A stretch of 64,000 nucleotides of DNA from Viridibacillus arenosi (GTDB lineage Bacteria > Bacillota > Bacilli > Bacillales_A > Planococcaceae). The stretch spans positions 175,322 through 239,321 of the forward strand of contig NZ_MSPW01000006.1 of assembly GCF_001955655.1 (NCBI RefSeq), in the 5' to 3' direction. Both the position numbers and the translations under genes were made by a program. Below, piece by piece: positions 30,542 through 39,384 of the stretch; positions within the stretch are counted from its first letter, which is position 1; each line of letters opens with the position of its first letter. The notes under the pieces were generated by a model, which saw only the letters and a program-made list of their open reading frames with translations, searched no databases and was not told the DNA's origin.

Positions 30542-31609
30542 ATGAGAAAATTAGTCTTATTAGGCGGTGGCTACGGTAATATGCGTATTCTTTTGCGTTT
30601 ATTACCAAATAATTTACCAGAAGATGTACAAATCACTCTAGTAGACCGTGCACCATTCCATAGCTTGAAAACCGATTTTTATGCTTTAGCTGCAGGTACA
30701 ACACCTGAGAAACATATTCGTGTAAGTTTCCCTGAAAATGAGCGGTTATCGATCGTTTATGGCGAAATTGAAAAAATTGATACAGTTAACAAAGCTGTAC
30801 TATTAGAAGGTGGTAATAGCGTAGCGTATGATGATTTAGTTATTGGTCTAGGTTGTGAAGATAAGTATCACGGTGTACCTGGTGCGGATGAATTCTCGTA
30901 CAGCATCCAAACAATGGCTAAATCACGTGAAGCTTATAACGCTCTTTGTGGCCTTCCATCTGGTTCTGTCGTAGGAATCGTTGGTGCAGGATTAAGTGGT
31001 ATTGAATTGGCAAGTGAATTACGAGAAAGTCGTGCAGATCTTAAAATTAAATTATTTGATCGTGGCTCTCGTATTCTAAAAGATTTCCCAGAACGTTTAA
31101 GTAACTATGTTAAAAAGTGGTTCGATAATAATGATGTTGAAGTTATTGCGAACTCGAATATTACAAAAGTAGAACAACATATGCTACATAATCATGAAGA
31201 GCAGATTCCAGTAGATGCAGTTGTTTGGACAGCGGGTATTCAACCAGTTAAGGTAGTCCGTGACTTAGGTCTAGAATCTGATCGAACTGGTCGAGTAGTT
31301 ATAACTCAATATATGAATATACCAAATGATGAACATGTCTATGTGGTTGGAGACTGCGCAGCTTCACAATTTGGTCCGAGTGCACAGTTAGCTGAAGAGC
31401 AAGCTGAACATATTGTTCGTATATTAAAATTGCGTTGGAAAAATGAAGCACTTCCGGAGAAAATGCCAGAAATTAAGCTAAAAGGCTTTATGGGTTCTTT
31501 AGGAAAGAAACAAGGCTTCGTCTATTTAGCAGATAAGACTGTAACAGGTCGAATTGCTCGCTTGATGAAATCAGGCTTGCTGTGGATGTACAAACGTCAA
31601 AATGGTTAA
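30542..31609 (+). CDS. yutJ: Type-II NADH dehydrogenase-like flavoprotein (YutJ)
   Basis: A 355-residue FAD-dependent pyridine-nucleotide disulfide oxidoreductase of the NDH-2 family. It has an N-terminal FAD motif GGGYGNMRIL, an NADH-binding motif GIVGAGLSGIELA near residue 145, and the FAD-contact GDCAA near the C-terminus. NDH-2 enzymes pass electrons from NADH to menaquinone at the membrane face without pumping protons. It is one of two such genes here (see 34249). A Rex-type operator over its promoter suggests NADH-responsive control. Confidence 0.88.
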   Translation: MRKLVLLGGGYGNMRILLRLLPNNLPEDVQITLVDRAPFHSLKTDFYALAAGTTPEKHIRVSFPENERLSIVYGEIEKIDTVNKAVLLEGGNSVAYDDLVIGLGCEDKYHGVPGADEFSYSIQTMAKSREAYNALCGLPSGSVVGIVGAGLSGIELASELRESRADLKIKLFDRGSRILKDFPERLSNYVKKWFDNNDVEVIANSNITKVEQHMLHNHEEQIPVDAVVWTAGIQPVKVVRDLGLESDRTGRVVITQYMNIPNDEHVYVVGDCAASQFGPSAQLAEEQAEHIVRILKLRWKNEALPEKMPEIKLKGFMGSLGKKQGFVYLADKTVTGRIARLMKSGLLWMYKRQNG

Positions 31610-31664
31610 AAAAAAGCTGTCTCACGTACAATGATGAAACATTGTACAGTGAGACAGCTTTTTA
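31610..31664. terminator. Bidirectional terminator between yutJ and yuzD
   Basis: A very long stem, AAAAAGCTGTCTCAC plus TACAATG paired with CATTGTA plus GTGAGACAGCTTTTT, between convergent genes. Confidence 0.92.
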
Positions 31665-31670
31665 TTATAT

Positions 31671-32003
31671 TTATTTATCGATTGGTTCAAAACCTAATTT
31701 CTCAAGCTCCTTAAAAACAGGCTTTAACTGAATGTAGCCTTCTCCAATAATTTCATTATTAATTAATACTAATGGATAGAAAAACTCATCATCTCTTACT
31801 CGTTCTGCCCATTGTTTATGGCGTTCATTTTCAATAGGATTTTCTATATCAATATATGTGATTTGATAAGGTTGTTCCGGATATTTGCGATCTATTGCAG
31901 CTTGTAACCACTCATAAGTATCCTTGGAAGACGGTGCATTAACACAGCTTGCACACATGACACTAGCCCCGTATATTTCGATTGCAATTGTCTTTTCTGT
32001 CAC
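31671..32003 (-). CDS. yuzD: Thioredoxin-fold protein (YuzD)
   Basis: A 110-residue protein of the DUF1462/YuzD type with a CASC motif at residues 17-20 and a predicted thioredoxin fold. It is probably a cytoplasmic thiol protein. The CxxC motif, and the neighbouring Fe-S carriers YutI and YutM, suggest a role around thiol or Fe-S chemistry, but nothing direct shows this. Confidence 0.82.
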   Translation of the reverse strand: MTEKTIAIEIYGASVMCASCVNAPSSKDTYEWLQAAIDRKYPEQPYQITYIDIENPIENERHKQWAERVRDDEFFYPLVLINNEIIGEGYIQLKPVFKELEKLGFEPIDK

Positions 32004-32330
32004 TTACAATTCATCCTCTCGTTTACAATACTAAAATTTTTCCATATGTACTCACATATAAATATAAAGATAAACAGTAAGATTGTCACTTACAATTTTA
32101 AACATAAAAATTAGCTATTATTAAAAAACACTGAAATCGCTCGGTAGATTAGACGAGAAAAATAGTTAAATAATTATATAGAACAAAACTATAAAAGATG
32201 AGGGATAGAATAGCATTTTTGGAGTGGATAGTAATTATAATATTGTTATACCATTAATTGAGCATTTTAATTACTTTCCTTTGTGTTCGTCTGATATTAT
32301 AATAATTATAAGGAAAGGAGTCGATTGAAA

Positions 32331-32552
32331 ATGCAAGAACAAGTACAAGAAGTTTTAGATAAATTACGCCCATTCCTTCTTCGTGATGGAGGAGACTGTG
32401 AATTAGTTGATATAGAAGATGGTATCGTAAAATTACGTTTACTAGGCGCATGCGGAAGCTGCCCAAGTTCTACAATCACTTTAAAAGCAGGGATTGAACG
32501 TGCGTTATTAGAAGAAGTACCAGGTGTTATTGAGGTAGAACAAGTATTCTAA
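32331..32552 (+). CDS. yutI: NifU C-terminal domain Fe-S carrier (YutI)
   Basis: A 73-residue NfuA/NifU-like domain with CGSC at residues 41-44, the pair that bridges a [4Fe-4S] cluster across a dimer. It acts as a carrier that hands clusters built by SUF to target proteins such as LipA. The ATG at 32331 is ten bases after AAAGGAG; an in-frame TTG at 32325 is also possible. It is followed by a terminator. Confidence 0.92.
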   Translation: MQEQVQEVLDKLRPFLLRDGGDCELVDIEDGIVKLRLLGACGSCPSSTITLKAGIERALLEEVPGVIEVEQVF

Positions 32553-32570
32553 ACAACAACCGTATAGAGA

Positions 32571-32606
32571 AAAAAAAGAGCCAGTTTTTATAAGGCTCTT
32601 TTTTTC
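32571..32606. terminator. Terminator after yutI
   Basis: AAAAAAAGAGCC / GGCTCTTTTTTT hairpin between the convergent yutI and DUF2225 genes. Confidence 0.88.
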
Positions 32607-32635
32607 TTATAGATAAGTGTAAATTACAAAAGGAA

Positions 32636-33337
32636 TCATAGAACTTTGGTGCGTTCAGTCATTTCATTTTCAAGTCTCATTGTTTGCCATTGTTCCTTGG
32701 CCATTTCAATAATTTTCGTTTCATTTGAACTACGTTGCTTTTCTATTACACGAGAGAAGTAGCGAATGGCTTCTTCGCGTTCTCCTAATCTTCTCGATAA
32801 TTCGGCTATTAAGTAGATAACACGAACTTCCGACATAGAAGTACCGTTATGATCGCCATTGGAGAAAGCATCTATATATTGATTTCGAGCAATAAGCATA
32901 AATCGATTTTCTAGCTCTTTGTTATCAAGCGTACGGTATAGCCAAGCTGTTCTTAATGCAAGTCCCGCTAGTGTAATATGCTTTTCTTTTTTTATATGTC
33001 CACAAACTAGTGCTAATTTATATACTTGAAGTGCATCATCTATAGTTCGTTCTTTATCAAATGAATGTTTTTTCCAATGCAAGCTGATTTTTTGATCGAT
33101 CTCTTCTGATATGCCTGGTCCAAAATATTTTGTAAAGTCTTCCGTGAAAGAAAATCCACAGTGCTCACATACAAATGCATTATATAAAAGAGGGTTAAAA
33201 TCATTTTCGTATAACGGATGAAAATCACTTTCATTATTACTAACCTTAATAAATTTTGATCGCACTTTTATTGTTTTAAATTTCTTTTTACAATGAATGC
33301 AGTCTATTTGCTTCTCGTAATAAGGTGAAATTTCCAT
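32636..33337 (-). CDS. DUF2225 family protein
   Basis: A 233-residue DUF2225 protein. Two CxxC pairs in the N-terminal part (CIHCKKKF and CEHCGFSF) look like a zinc ribbon. The C-terminal half is helical and TPR-like, with DDALQVYKLAL and REEAIRYFSRVI. The open frame extends 69 residues upstream, but only the ATG at 33337 has an AGGA site and gives the family N-terminus MEISPYYEKQ. Function unknown. It is divergent from yutM. Confidence 0.82.
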   Translation of the reverse strand: MEISPYYEKQIDCIHCKKKFKTIKVRSKFIKVSNNESDFHPLYENDFNPLLYNAFVCEHCGFSFTEDFTKYFGPGISEEIDQKISLHWKKHSFDKERTIDDALQVYKLALVCGHIKKEKHITLAGLALRTAWLYRTLDNKELENRFMLIARNQYIDAFSNGDHNGTSMSEVRVIYLIAELSRRLGEREEAIRYFSRVIEKQRSSNETKIIEMAKEQWQTMRLENEMTERTKVL

Positions 33338-33481
33338 AATGTAGTCCTCATTCCCTATTTGTATATATGAATCAATTATACCAGATGAAAGGCCTTTAGA
33401 TGTGTCAAATTTCCGAGTATGAGATGTTTTACTCCAACATAAATTATTGTTATGATAGAAACATGAAAGAAGGTGACACAG

Positions 33482-33844
33482 ATGACGCAAGTAATTGAAA
33501 TTACTGAAGCTGCTGCTATCCATGTAAAAGAAATGATGCAGCACAATGAAGAAGAAGGCTCTTTTTTACGCATTGCTGTAAAAGGTGGCGGCTGTAGTGG
33601 TCTGTCATACGGTATGGGATTCGAAAACGAAAAGGCAGAAAATGATTTTATACAAGAAGAACATGGTTTACAAATTCTTGTTTCCAGTGAAGATGCACCA
33701 ATCTTAAAAGGAACTAAAATCGATTATAAAGAATCACTAATGGGTGGCGGGTTTACAATTGATAATCCAAATGCTATCGCATCATGTGGTTGTGGAACTT
33801 CGTTTAGAACAGCCAAAACAGAAGGTACTCCTGAAAGTTGTTAA
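33482..33844 (+). CDS. yutM: A-type Fe-S carrier (HesB/IscA family, YutM)
   Basis: A 120-residue A-type carrier with the conserved cysteines Cys38 (GGGCSGLSYG) and Cys102/Cys104 (CGCG) that hold a cluster in the dimer. It probably transfers Fe-S clusters from SUF to apo-enzymes. The ATG at 33482 follows AGAAGGTG; an in-frame GTG at 33473 is less likely. A terminator follows. Confidence 0.92.
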   Translation: MTQVIEITEAAAIHVKEMMQHNEEEGSFLRIAVKGGGCSGLSYGMGFENEKAENDFIQEEHGLQILVSSEDAPILKGTKIDYKESLMGGGFTIDNPNAIASCGCGTSFRTAKTEGTPESC

Positions 33845-33860
33845 TCTAAAAACTATATAA

Positions 33861-33907
33861 AAAAACCTTCTCATTTCGATAACTTTGAGAAGGTTTTTAT
33901 TTTTTTA
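33861..33907 (+). terminator. Terminator after yutM
   Basis: AAAAACCTTCTCA / TGAGAAGGTTTTT stem with a twelve-base loop and T run. Confidence 0.88.
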
Positions 33908-33990
33908 TGGATACTTTATTTTTTTAGGGGAATAAATAAACTAATATTTAGCATCTAATTAGTTGCTTGTGAACGAATATTATGCATGTA

Positions 33991-34007
33991 TTTATCATAA
34001 TGATAAA
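33991..34007. promoter_or_regulatory. PerR/Fur-like palindrome upstream of ndh
   Basis: TTTATCATAATGATAAA is a perfect 8-1-8 palindrome. The inner 15 bases match the PerR box TTATAATNATTATAA except for one symmetric pair. It lies in a 404-base gene-free AT-rich stretch (33845-34248) that otherwise shows only the yutM terminator and the ndh promoter. Family assignment is tentative. Confidence 0.4.
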
Positions 34008-34104
34008 TTGACAAAAATTAATAAATTATACTAAAAGGGATAAATAGAAAAAAAACAACCCTGAAATAGTAACTTAATTAGCTCGTTTTTTCAACATTAC
34101 TCTA

Positions 34105-34133
34105 TTGAAATCAGTTAACAAAAGGTCTAATAT
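34105..34133 (+). promoter_or_regulatory. Predicted ndh promoter
   Basis: TTGAAA at 34105-34110 and TAATAT at 34128-34133 with a 17-base spacer, about 115 bases before the GTG start. Confidence 0.6.
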
Positions 34134-34248
34134 AGTATGTAGGTATTTTGTCGAAAAATAGACACACTGATGGTAGAGATGAAGTATGTAAAATACTTCT
34201 TTTTTATTGGTCAGAGAATATAAAATTTTAAAGGTGGTTTCGATTCTA

Positions 34249-35466
34249 GTGAATAGACCGAAAATATTAATATTGGGTGCAGGATATGGTGGCTTAACAA
34301 CAGCTGTTAACTTGCAAAAGAAAATTGGTTCTAATGTAGCCGATATTACAATTGTAAACAAAAACTCATACCACTATGAGTCAACTTGGTTACACGAAGC
34401 TTCAGCAGGAACTCTATCTCCAGAGAAAGTACGTTATGACATTCAAAGTGTGTTAAATAACAAAGTTAACTTTGTACAAGCAGCTGTTGAATCTATTGAC
34501 GCTACAAATAAAAAAGTAATTACTGATGCTGGTGAAATGTCATACGATTACCTAGTAGTAGGTCTTGGTTTTGAAGGTGAGACTTTTGGTATCGAAGGTT
34601 TAGATAAATTTGCATTCGGTATTTCTGATGTAAACGAAGCTCGTAAACTTCGCGATCATATTAACTCTCAGTTCGCTGAATGGGCATCACAAGCTCCTGC
34701 TGAAAAAGATGATACCTTATTAACAATCGTAGTTGGTGGCGCAGGATTTACAGGTATCGAATTCCTTGGTGAATTAGCTAACCGTATTCCAGAGCTTTGC
34801 AAAGAATATGATGCACCGCAAGAAAAAGTACGAGTTGTCTGTGTAGAAGCAGCTCCAACTGTATTACCTATGTTCTCTCGTGAATTAGTAGAATACGCTG
34901 TTGGTTATCTAACTAAAAAAGGTATCGAATTCTCAATCGGTACTCCAGTAGTTCAAGCTACTCCTGAAGGCGTTAAAATTAAAAAAGGCGAAGAAGAATT
35001 CGAATTCATCAAAGCTGGTACTGTAGTATGGGCTGCCGGTGTTCGTGGTTCTCGCATTGTTGAAGAATCAGATATCCCATCTAAACGTGCTCGCGTTGCA
35101 GTTGATAAAGACTTACGTGTACCTGGATTCCCTGAAGTATTCATCGTTGGTGACTGTGCATTCTTAATGAATGAAGAAGCTGGTCGTCCTTACCCAACAA
35201 CAGCTCAAATCGCTATGCAACAAGCAATCACTGTTGCTGAAAACCTTATTGCTTTAATCGAAGGCAAAGACACTAAAGAATTCGTACCAGCACTTAAAGG
35301 TACTGTATGTTCTCTAGGTGATTCTGATGCAATCGGTGAAGTTTTCGGTAAAGAAATCACAGGTAAATCGGCTTCATTCATGAAAAAAGTAATCGATAAC
35401 CGTGCACTTTACATGGTTGGTGGCGCTGGCTTAGTTCTTAAAAAAGGTAAATTTAACGTACTATAA
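34249..35466 (+). CDS. ndh: Type-II NADH dehydrogenase
   Basis: A 405-residue NDH-2 that oxidises NADH and reduces menaquinone on the cytoplasmic face of the membrane. FAD-binding [13 protein letters not shown] is at the N-terminus, NADH-binding [16 protein letters not shown] is in the middle, and GDCAFL precedes the C-terminal membrane-anchoring part. The GTG at 34249, about ten bases after AAAGGTGG, gives the family start [15 protein letters not shown]; the frame is open to 34207. It corresponds to YumB of Bacillus subtilis by order. Codons look highly optimised, suggesting strong expression. Confidence 0.93.
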   Translation: MNRPKILILGAGYGGLTTAVNLQKKIGSNVADITIVNKNSYHYESTWLHEASAGTLSPEKVRYDIQSVLNNKVNFVQAAVESIDATNKKVITDAGEMSYDYLVVGLGFEGETFGIEGLDKFAFGISDVNEARKLRDHINSQFAEWASQAPAEKDDTLLTIVVGGAGFTGIEFLGELANRIPELCKEYDAPQEKVRVVCVEAAPTVLPMFSRELVEYAVGYLTKKGIEFSIGTPVVQATPEGVKIKKGEEEFEFIKAGTVVWAAGVRGSRIVEESDIPSKRARVAVDKDLRVPGFPEVFIVGDCAFLMNEEAGRPYPTTAQIAMQQAITVAENLIALIEGKDTKEFVPALKGTVCSLGDSDAIGEVFGKEITGKSASFMKKVIDNRALYMVGGAGLVLKKGKFNVL

Positions 35467-35478
35467 TTATACCTTTCA

Positions 35479-35516
35479 CACTCCCTTCAGTTATTATAAC
35501 TGTAGGGAGTTTTTTA
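35479..35516 (+). terminator. Terminator after ndh
   Basis: ACTCCCTTCAGTTAT / ATAACTGTAGGGAGT hairpin with T run. Confidence 0.9.
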
Positions 35517-35532
35517 TTGGGAGGTAATGTCA

Positions 35533-36024
35533 TTGAATAAACAAGACCGTATGAAAGTTTGGTTAGGTGTATCAGGTTTAGTAGAGAATAATAATGGTGA
35601 ATGGCTTGTAGTGATGAAGCGCTATGGTGGTCTTGATGGTAAATGGTCATTACCTGCTGGTTTTGTACAGCCAGCTGAAACTGCAGATCAAGCTGTAATT
35701 AGAGAAATAAAAGAAGAAACAGGAATTGACGCTACCATTCTAGGCTTAATTGGTTTGCGGACAGGGGTACTAAAAAATGATATAAGTGATAATTTAGCCG
35801 TTTTTCATTTAATAGCGAATGATCCATTACAGCCAGTTGTTGCACAATTAGAGGAATTATATGAGGCATGTTGGATGTCTCCATTAGCTTTAAAAGAGGA
35901 CGAGCGTACGTCGTTAATGATACTAGAGTTATTAAAAACAGAAATTAATGCTCGTAAAAGTGCATTAGATAATTTAGAGCCAGATAATATATTTGGCTAT
36001 ACCGCATATAAATTGTTTTTCTAG
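35533..36024 (+). CDS. Nudix hydrolase
   Basis: A 163-residue Nudix protein with the complete box at residues 43-65 (G-x5-E-x7-RE-x2-EE-x-G pattern: GFVQPAET then REIKEETGI), so it should be an active Mg2+-dependent hydrolase of nucleoside-diphosphate-X compounds. The substrate is unknown. An ATG at 35527 is only two bases from GGGAGG, so the TTG at 35533 with eight-base spacing is the better start. It follows ndh after a terminator. Confidence 0.88.
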   Translation: MNKQDRMKVWLGVSGLVENNNGEWLVVMKRYGGLDGKWSLPAGFVQPAETADQAVIREIKEETGIDATILGLIGLRTGVLKNDISDNLAVFHLIANDPLQPVVAQLEELYEACWMSPLALKEDERTSLMILELLKTEINARKSALDNLEPDNIFGYTAYKLFF

Positions 36025-36127
36025 TAATATTTGAATTATGACAAAGCTTTGAAATTACTTACTAGTCGTTGAAAGCATTGTTCCAATCATGTACACTTAT
36101 GAGAGGAAAAATGGAGGTTTCGAATAT

Positions 36128-36457
36128 ATGGCTGGTTCATTTTCAATTGTACAATTGGTATTATCAATGATATTATTCCTCGTTATGTTCTTTGGTATCG
36201 GGTTCTTAATCAATATGTTACTCCGTGCTACTTGGTTCATGGCGATTGTCTACCCAATAGTAGTCATCTTCATTGTTGATGAAGTGGGTTTTTTCGATTA
36301 TTTCTTTAAGCCAGGAACGGCATTCCCGGCATTAGGGGATAAACTAGTATCATTACAATTAGTTGATATTCTTATTCTAGCAAGTGGACTTGCAGGCGCT
36401 ATTATTGCAGGTTTAGTAATGAAAGCACTACGAAGAAATGGCTATCGTATGTTCTAA
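36128..36457 (+). CDS. yuiB: Membrane protein YuiB
   Basis: A 109-residue protein with three hydrophobic segments and a short basic C-terminus, matching the YuiB type. The ATG at 36128 follows ATGGAGGT; an ATG at 36089 in frame has no binding site. Position beside yuiD and pepA (yuiE) mirrors Bacillus subtilis. Function unknown. Confidence 0.82.
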   Translation: MAGSFSIVQLVLSMILFLVMFFGIGFLINMLLRATWFMAIVYPIVVIFIVDEVGFFDYFFKPGTAFPALGDKLVSLQLVDILILASGLAGAIIAGLVMKALRRNGYRMF

Positions 36458-36475
36458 CTTGAATATTCGATTCAC

Positions 36476-36518
36476 AAAAAAAGCAGTGTCACGATTTTAT
36501 ATCGGACACTGCTTTTTT
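36476..36518. terminator. Bidirectional terminator between yuiB and yuiD
   Basis: AAAAAAGCAGTGTC / GACACTGCTTTTTT stem between convergent genes. Confidence 0.88.
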
Positions 36519-36523
36519 ACATT

Positions 36524-36997
36524 TTAAAAGATTGTATAGACGAAAACTGAAATGAGTATGCCAGTTAAACTTCCGAAGAATACTTCGCTTGGTCTATGAC
36601 CTAGTAGTGTTTTTAGCTCTTGCATTTTCTCTTCTTCTTTTTTGTTTATCCAGCCTTTCGCTTCATTGACGAAGACTTGGAAATCTTTGCGCAGTTGATT
36701 AATAATGACTGCTTGTTGTCCTGCTTGATAACGTATTCCAGTTGCATCAAACATAACGATTATAGCAAATACCGTGGAAGCAGCAAACAAAGGTGAATCC
36801 ACACCACTTTCAAAGCCAATAGCTGTTGTAAGGGCTGATACAGCCGCAGAATGTGAGCTTGGCATGCCGCCAGTAGATGTGAAAAGTGACCAATCGATTT
36901 TCTTAGTTGCAATGAAATGAATAGGAATTTTAACAAATTGTGCAAAGATAATTGCAAAAAGTGAGGAGAGCAGGGGAATATTGTGAAGAAGCTCCAT
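36524..36997 (-). CDS. yuiD: Divergent PAP2 family membrane protein (YuiD)
   Basis: A 157-residue DUF212 membrane protein, a divergent relative of PAP2 phosphatases. Several hydrophobic segments and the conserved TGGMPSSHSAAV segment, equivalent to the PAP2 SGH motif, are visible. The family may act on a lipid phosphate, but activity is not established. It starts at ATG with AAAGGTG upstream on its strand and lies divergent from pepA. Confidence 0.85.
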   Translation of the reverse strand: MELLHNIPLLSSLFAIIFAQFVKIPIHFIATKKIDWSLFTSTGGMPSSHSAAVSALTTAIGFESGVDSPLFAASTVFAIIVMFDATGIRYQAGQQAVIINQLRKDFQVFVNEAKGWINKKEEEKMQELKTLLGHRPSEVFFGSLTGILISVFVYTIF

Positions 36998-37092
36998 TAA
37001 ATCAGCACCTTTCTAGCCTAAAATAAGTTAGTAATACTATAACATAGGACAGAACATTGAAAAAACTCTAAGGAAATTCGGAATCCGAACAT

Positions 37093-37121
37093 TTCGTATG
37101 ATGTAATATTTTTGATATAAT
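37093..37121 (+). promoter_or_regulatory. Predicted pepA promoter
   Basis: TTCGTA at 37093-37098 and TATAAT at 37116-37121, 17 bases apart, 31 bases before the ATG. The -35 is weak, the -10 perfect. Confidence 0.5.
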
Positions 37122-37152
37122 AGAATTGATAATATAGGAATGGAGGATTCGA

Positions 37153-38661
37153 ATGAACATTATTAAAGAAAGTCAAACATTTCAATCTGCACAAGCAGAT
37201 ATATTAATTGTTGGTGTATCTAAAAATCAAGAACAGTTAGTAGGGTGGGGAGATTTCGTAGAAGTCTTTGGAAATCCAATTACAGAATGGATTAAAGAAG
37301 GGGATATTGCTACGGATCTAAAAAAACTAACGAAAATCCCATGCTTTATACCATCAACTCAAGTGAAGCGTATACTATTTGTTGGACTTGGAGACCGCAA
37401 AATGCTAAGCACAGATGAATTACGCGAATCATTAGGCTTAGTTGGAAAAGAACTACATAAACTAAATGTTAAAACAGTTTCAATATGGTTAGATTCATTT
37501 GTAACTGCTGACATTGACCCGACTGAAGTATCAATTATTGCAGCTGAAGGCACGGGCTTAGGTTATTATAACGTACAAAATTACAAAACGACGTCTAATG
37601 CAATTGATGTGAAAATAGAAGAAGTCAGTTTCATTACGACAGCAGATACGCAAGAAATAGTGGCTGGTTTTGAAGTAGGACAAATATATGCTGAAGCTGT
37701 AAATGAAGCACGTACTTTAGTGAACTTACCAGGTAATATATTAACTTCCGCAAAATTAGCAGATTATGCGGAAGAACTTGCTAAACAATATGATTTCGAA
37801 ATTGAAATTTTAAACAAAGTTCAATTAGAAGAGCTAGGAATGGGTGCTATTTTAGCTGTCAATAAAGGTTCAGTAGAAGAACCGCGTGTTATTACGATTA
37901 AATACCAAGCAACCGAGAAATGGGAAGATGTCATTGGACTAGTTGGTAAAGGTGTTACATTTGATACAGGTGGCTATTCTATTAAAACTAAAACGGGACT
38001 AGTTGGTATGAAAGGCGATATGGGTGGAGCTGCTGCTGTACTTGGCGCAATGAAAATAATTGGCGAATTACGTCCAAACAAAAACGTCATCGCTGTTATT
38101 GGTTCAACAGACAATATGATCTCAGGTGAAGCTTTTAAACCAGATGATGTTATTACAACATATAGTGGGAAAACTGTAGAGATATTAAACACTGATGCGG
38201 AAGGTCGTCTCGTATTAGCAGATGCTGTAACTTATGCAAAACAACAAGGTGCAAACTATATCATCGATGTGGCCACATTAACAGGAGGCGTCATTACAGC
38301 TCTAGGTTATGATAAAACTGGTGCTTTAACAAATGATGAGACATTATTTGAAACATTCCTTGAAGCTGCTGAAGAATCAGGAGAATTCGTATGGCGTTTA
38401 CCTTTAACAGAAAACGATAAGAAACGAATTCGTAAAAGTGATGTAGCAGATTTAAATAACTCTCCTGGTTCTGATGGGCATATGATTTTCGGAGGAGGAT
38501 TTGTAGGAGAATTCGTTGGTGATATACCTTGGATTCATTTAGATATAGCTGGAACTTCAGATGCTCATGGTGCACATGATTTAGGACCTAAAGGTGGCAC
38601 TGGCGTAATGGTGCGTACTCTGGCAACATTTATCGAGCGTTTAGCAGAGGAAGATATATAG
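37153..38661 (+). CDS. pepA: Leucyl aminopeptidase (YuiE)
   Basis: A 502-residue cytosolic M17 aminopeptidase that removes N-terminal residues from peptides using two metal ions. The C-terminal catalytic domain carries VGKGVTFDTGGYSIK and the signature NTDAEGRLVLADA; the N-terminal third is the variable M17 domain. Length is normal for the family. It starts after ATGGAGGA. Confidence 0.95.
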   Translation: MNIIKESQTFQSAQADILIVGVSKNQEQLVGWGDFVEVFGNPITEWIKEGDIATDLKKLTKIPCFIPSTQVKRILFVGLGDRKMLSTDELRESLGLVGKELHKLNVKTVSIWLDSFVTADIDPTEVSIIAAEGTGLGYYNVQNYKTTSNAIDVKIEEVSFITTADTQEIVAGFEVGQIYAEAVNEARTLVNLPGNILTSAKLADYAEELAKQYDFEIEILNKVQLEELGMGAILAVNKGSVEEPRVITIKYQATEKWEDVIGLVGKGVTFDTGGYSIKTKTGLVGMKGDMGGAAAVLGAMKIIGELRPNKNVIAVIGSTDNMISGEAFKPDDVITTYSGKTVEILNTDAEGRLVLADAVTYAKQQGANYIIDVATLTGGVITALGYDKTGALTNDETLFETFLEAAEESGEFVWRLPLTENDKKRIRKSDVADLNNSPGSDGHMIFGGGFVGEFVGDIPWIHLDIAGTSDAHGAHDLGPKGGTGVMVRTLATFIERLAEEDI

Positions 38662-38684
38662 TGAAATAGGCCAAGACCTAGCTG

Positions 38685-38716
38685 TTCTTTTCTATGATAC
38701 ATAGGATAGAAAAGAA
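38685..38716 (+). promoter_or_regulatory. Perfect hairpin in the 5' leader of the GPN-repeat gene
   Basis: TTCTTTTCTAT (38685-38695) and ATAGAAAAGAA (38706-38716) form an 11-base perfect stem with a ten-base loop. It ends directly against the AGGAGGAGG ribosome-binding site, with no T run, so it looks like a leader structure and not a terminator. Confidence 0.6.
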
Positions 38717-38728
38717 AGGAGGAGGCTT

Positions 38729-38962
38729 ATGTTTCCATTTCGCGGCGGATTTTTCGGCGGACCATTCTTTGGTGGTTTTCTTGGTGGTTTAGTTGGATCA
38801 TCCATTAGACCACATCAACATTACAATCGTTTTTATGGACCAAACTATGGACCAAACTTTGGGCCAAATTATGGACCAAATTACGGACCGAATTTTGGAC
38901 CGAACTTCGGGCCACAATGCGGACCACCGTTTGGACCTCCATGTGGTAGACCTTACTGGTAA
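38729..38962 (+). CDS. Small Gly-Pro-Asn repeat protein
   Basis: A 77-residue low-complexity protein, unrecognised by name. The N-terminal third is Gly/Phe rich (FRGGFFGGPFFGGFLGG) and the C-terminal half is a run of tetrapeptides GPNY or GPNF, then GPQC, GPPF and GPPC. It has two cysteines and no Lys. The ribosome-binding site is excellent (AAAGGAGGAGG). Composition resembles spore-coat or exosporium-type structural peptides, but this is only analogy. The repeat is encoded by near-identical 12-base units, so copy number may vary between strains. Confidence 0.75.
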   Translation: MFPFRGGFFGGPFFGGFLGGLVGSSIRPHQHYNRFYGPNYGPNFGPNYGPNYGPNFGPNFGPQCGPPFGPPCGRPYW

Positions 38963-38966
38963 AATA

Positions 38967-39007
38967 AAAGCTTTTGTCCCATTTGTATGGAGACAAAAGC
39001 CTTTTTT
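38967..39007. terminator. Bidirectional terminator between the GPN gene and mrpG
   Basis: AAAAGCTTTTGTC / GACAAAAGCCTTTT stem between convergent genes. Confidence 0.85.
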
Positions 39008-39384
39008 CATTCTTTTTCTTTTATAGAAGCTTCTTTCATTTTGCGTTCATATTCTGGTTTTAATTCATCCTTTACAGTACCTTTCCATGCTTTTACACCT
39101 GAAAAGTATGCTGCACGGGCTATAACATGGCCACCAACAGGACCTGTGATGAACAAAAATAAAATACCGAGTAAAATACGAGGATTAAAATGATCTTCTA
39201 TTAACCAAAAGTGTAAGAATACGCCGATTAAAATACTCATAACACCTAATGTAGCACTCTTAGAAGCCGCATGAGACCGCGAATATACATCAGGTAGTCT
39301 AATTAGGCCAATCGCTGTAACCATGATAAATATCGCTCCAAAAGAGATTGTTAAAACGATTAATATATTAGCGAGAATTGTCAC
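39007..39384 (-). CDS. mrpG: Na+/H+ antiporter subunit MrpG
   Basis: A 125-residue subunit with three hydrophobic helices and the conserved GLIRLPDVYSRSHAASK and GPVGGHVIARAAY segments of MrpG. Part of the seven-subunit Mrp complex for Na+ efflux and pH homeostasis. It starts at GTG and overlaps mrpF by 17 bases, and is the last gene of the operon. Confidence 0.95.
   Translation of the reverse strand: MTILANILIVLTISFGAIFIMVTAIGLIRLPDVYSRSHAASKSATLGVMSILIGVFLHFWLIEDHFNPRILLGILFLFITGPVGGHVIARAAYFSGVKAWKGTVKDELKPEYERKMKEASIKEKE

Noticed and set aside
33338..33544. 69-residue N-terminal extension of the DUF2225 gene
   Set aside because: It runs antisense into the yutM start region and lacks a ribosome-binding site; the ATG at 33337 has one and fits the family N-terminus.
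34008..34032. TTGACA with TATACT as ndh promoter
   Set aside because: The spacer is only 13 bases; the 34105-34133 pair with a 17-base spacer is better.
38793..39026. Alternative-frame and antisense ORFs over the GPN-repeat gene
   Set aside because: The 12-base repeat keeps all frames open; only the frame starting at 38729 has a strong ribosome-binding site.
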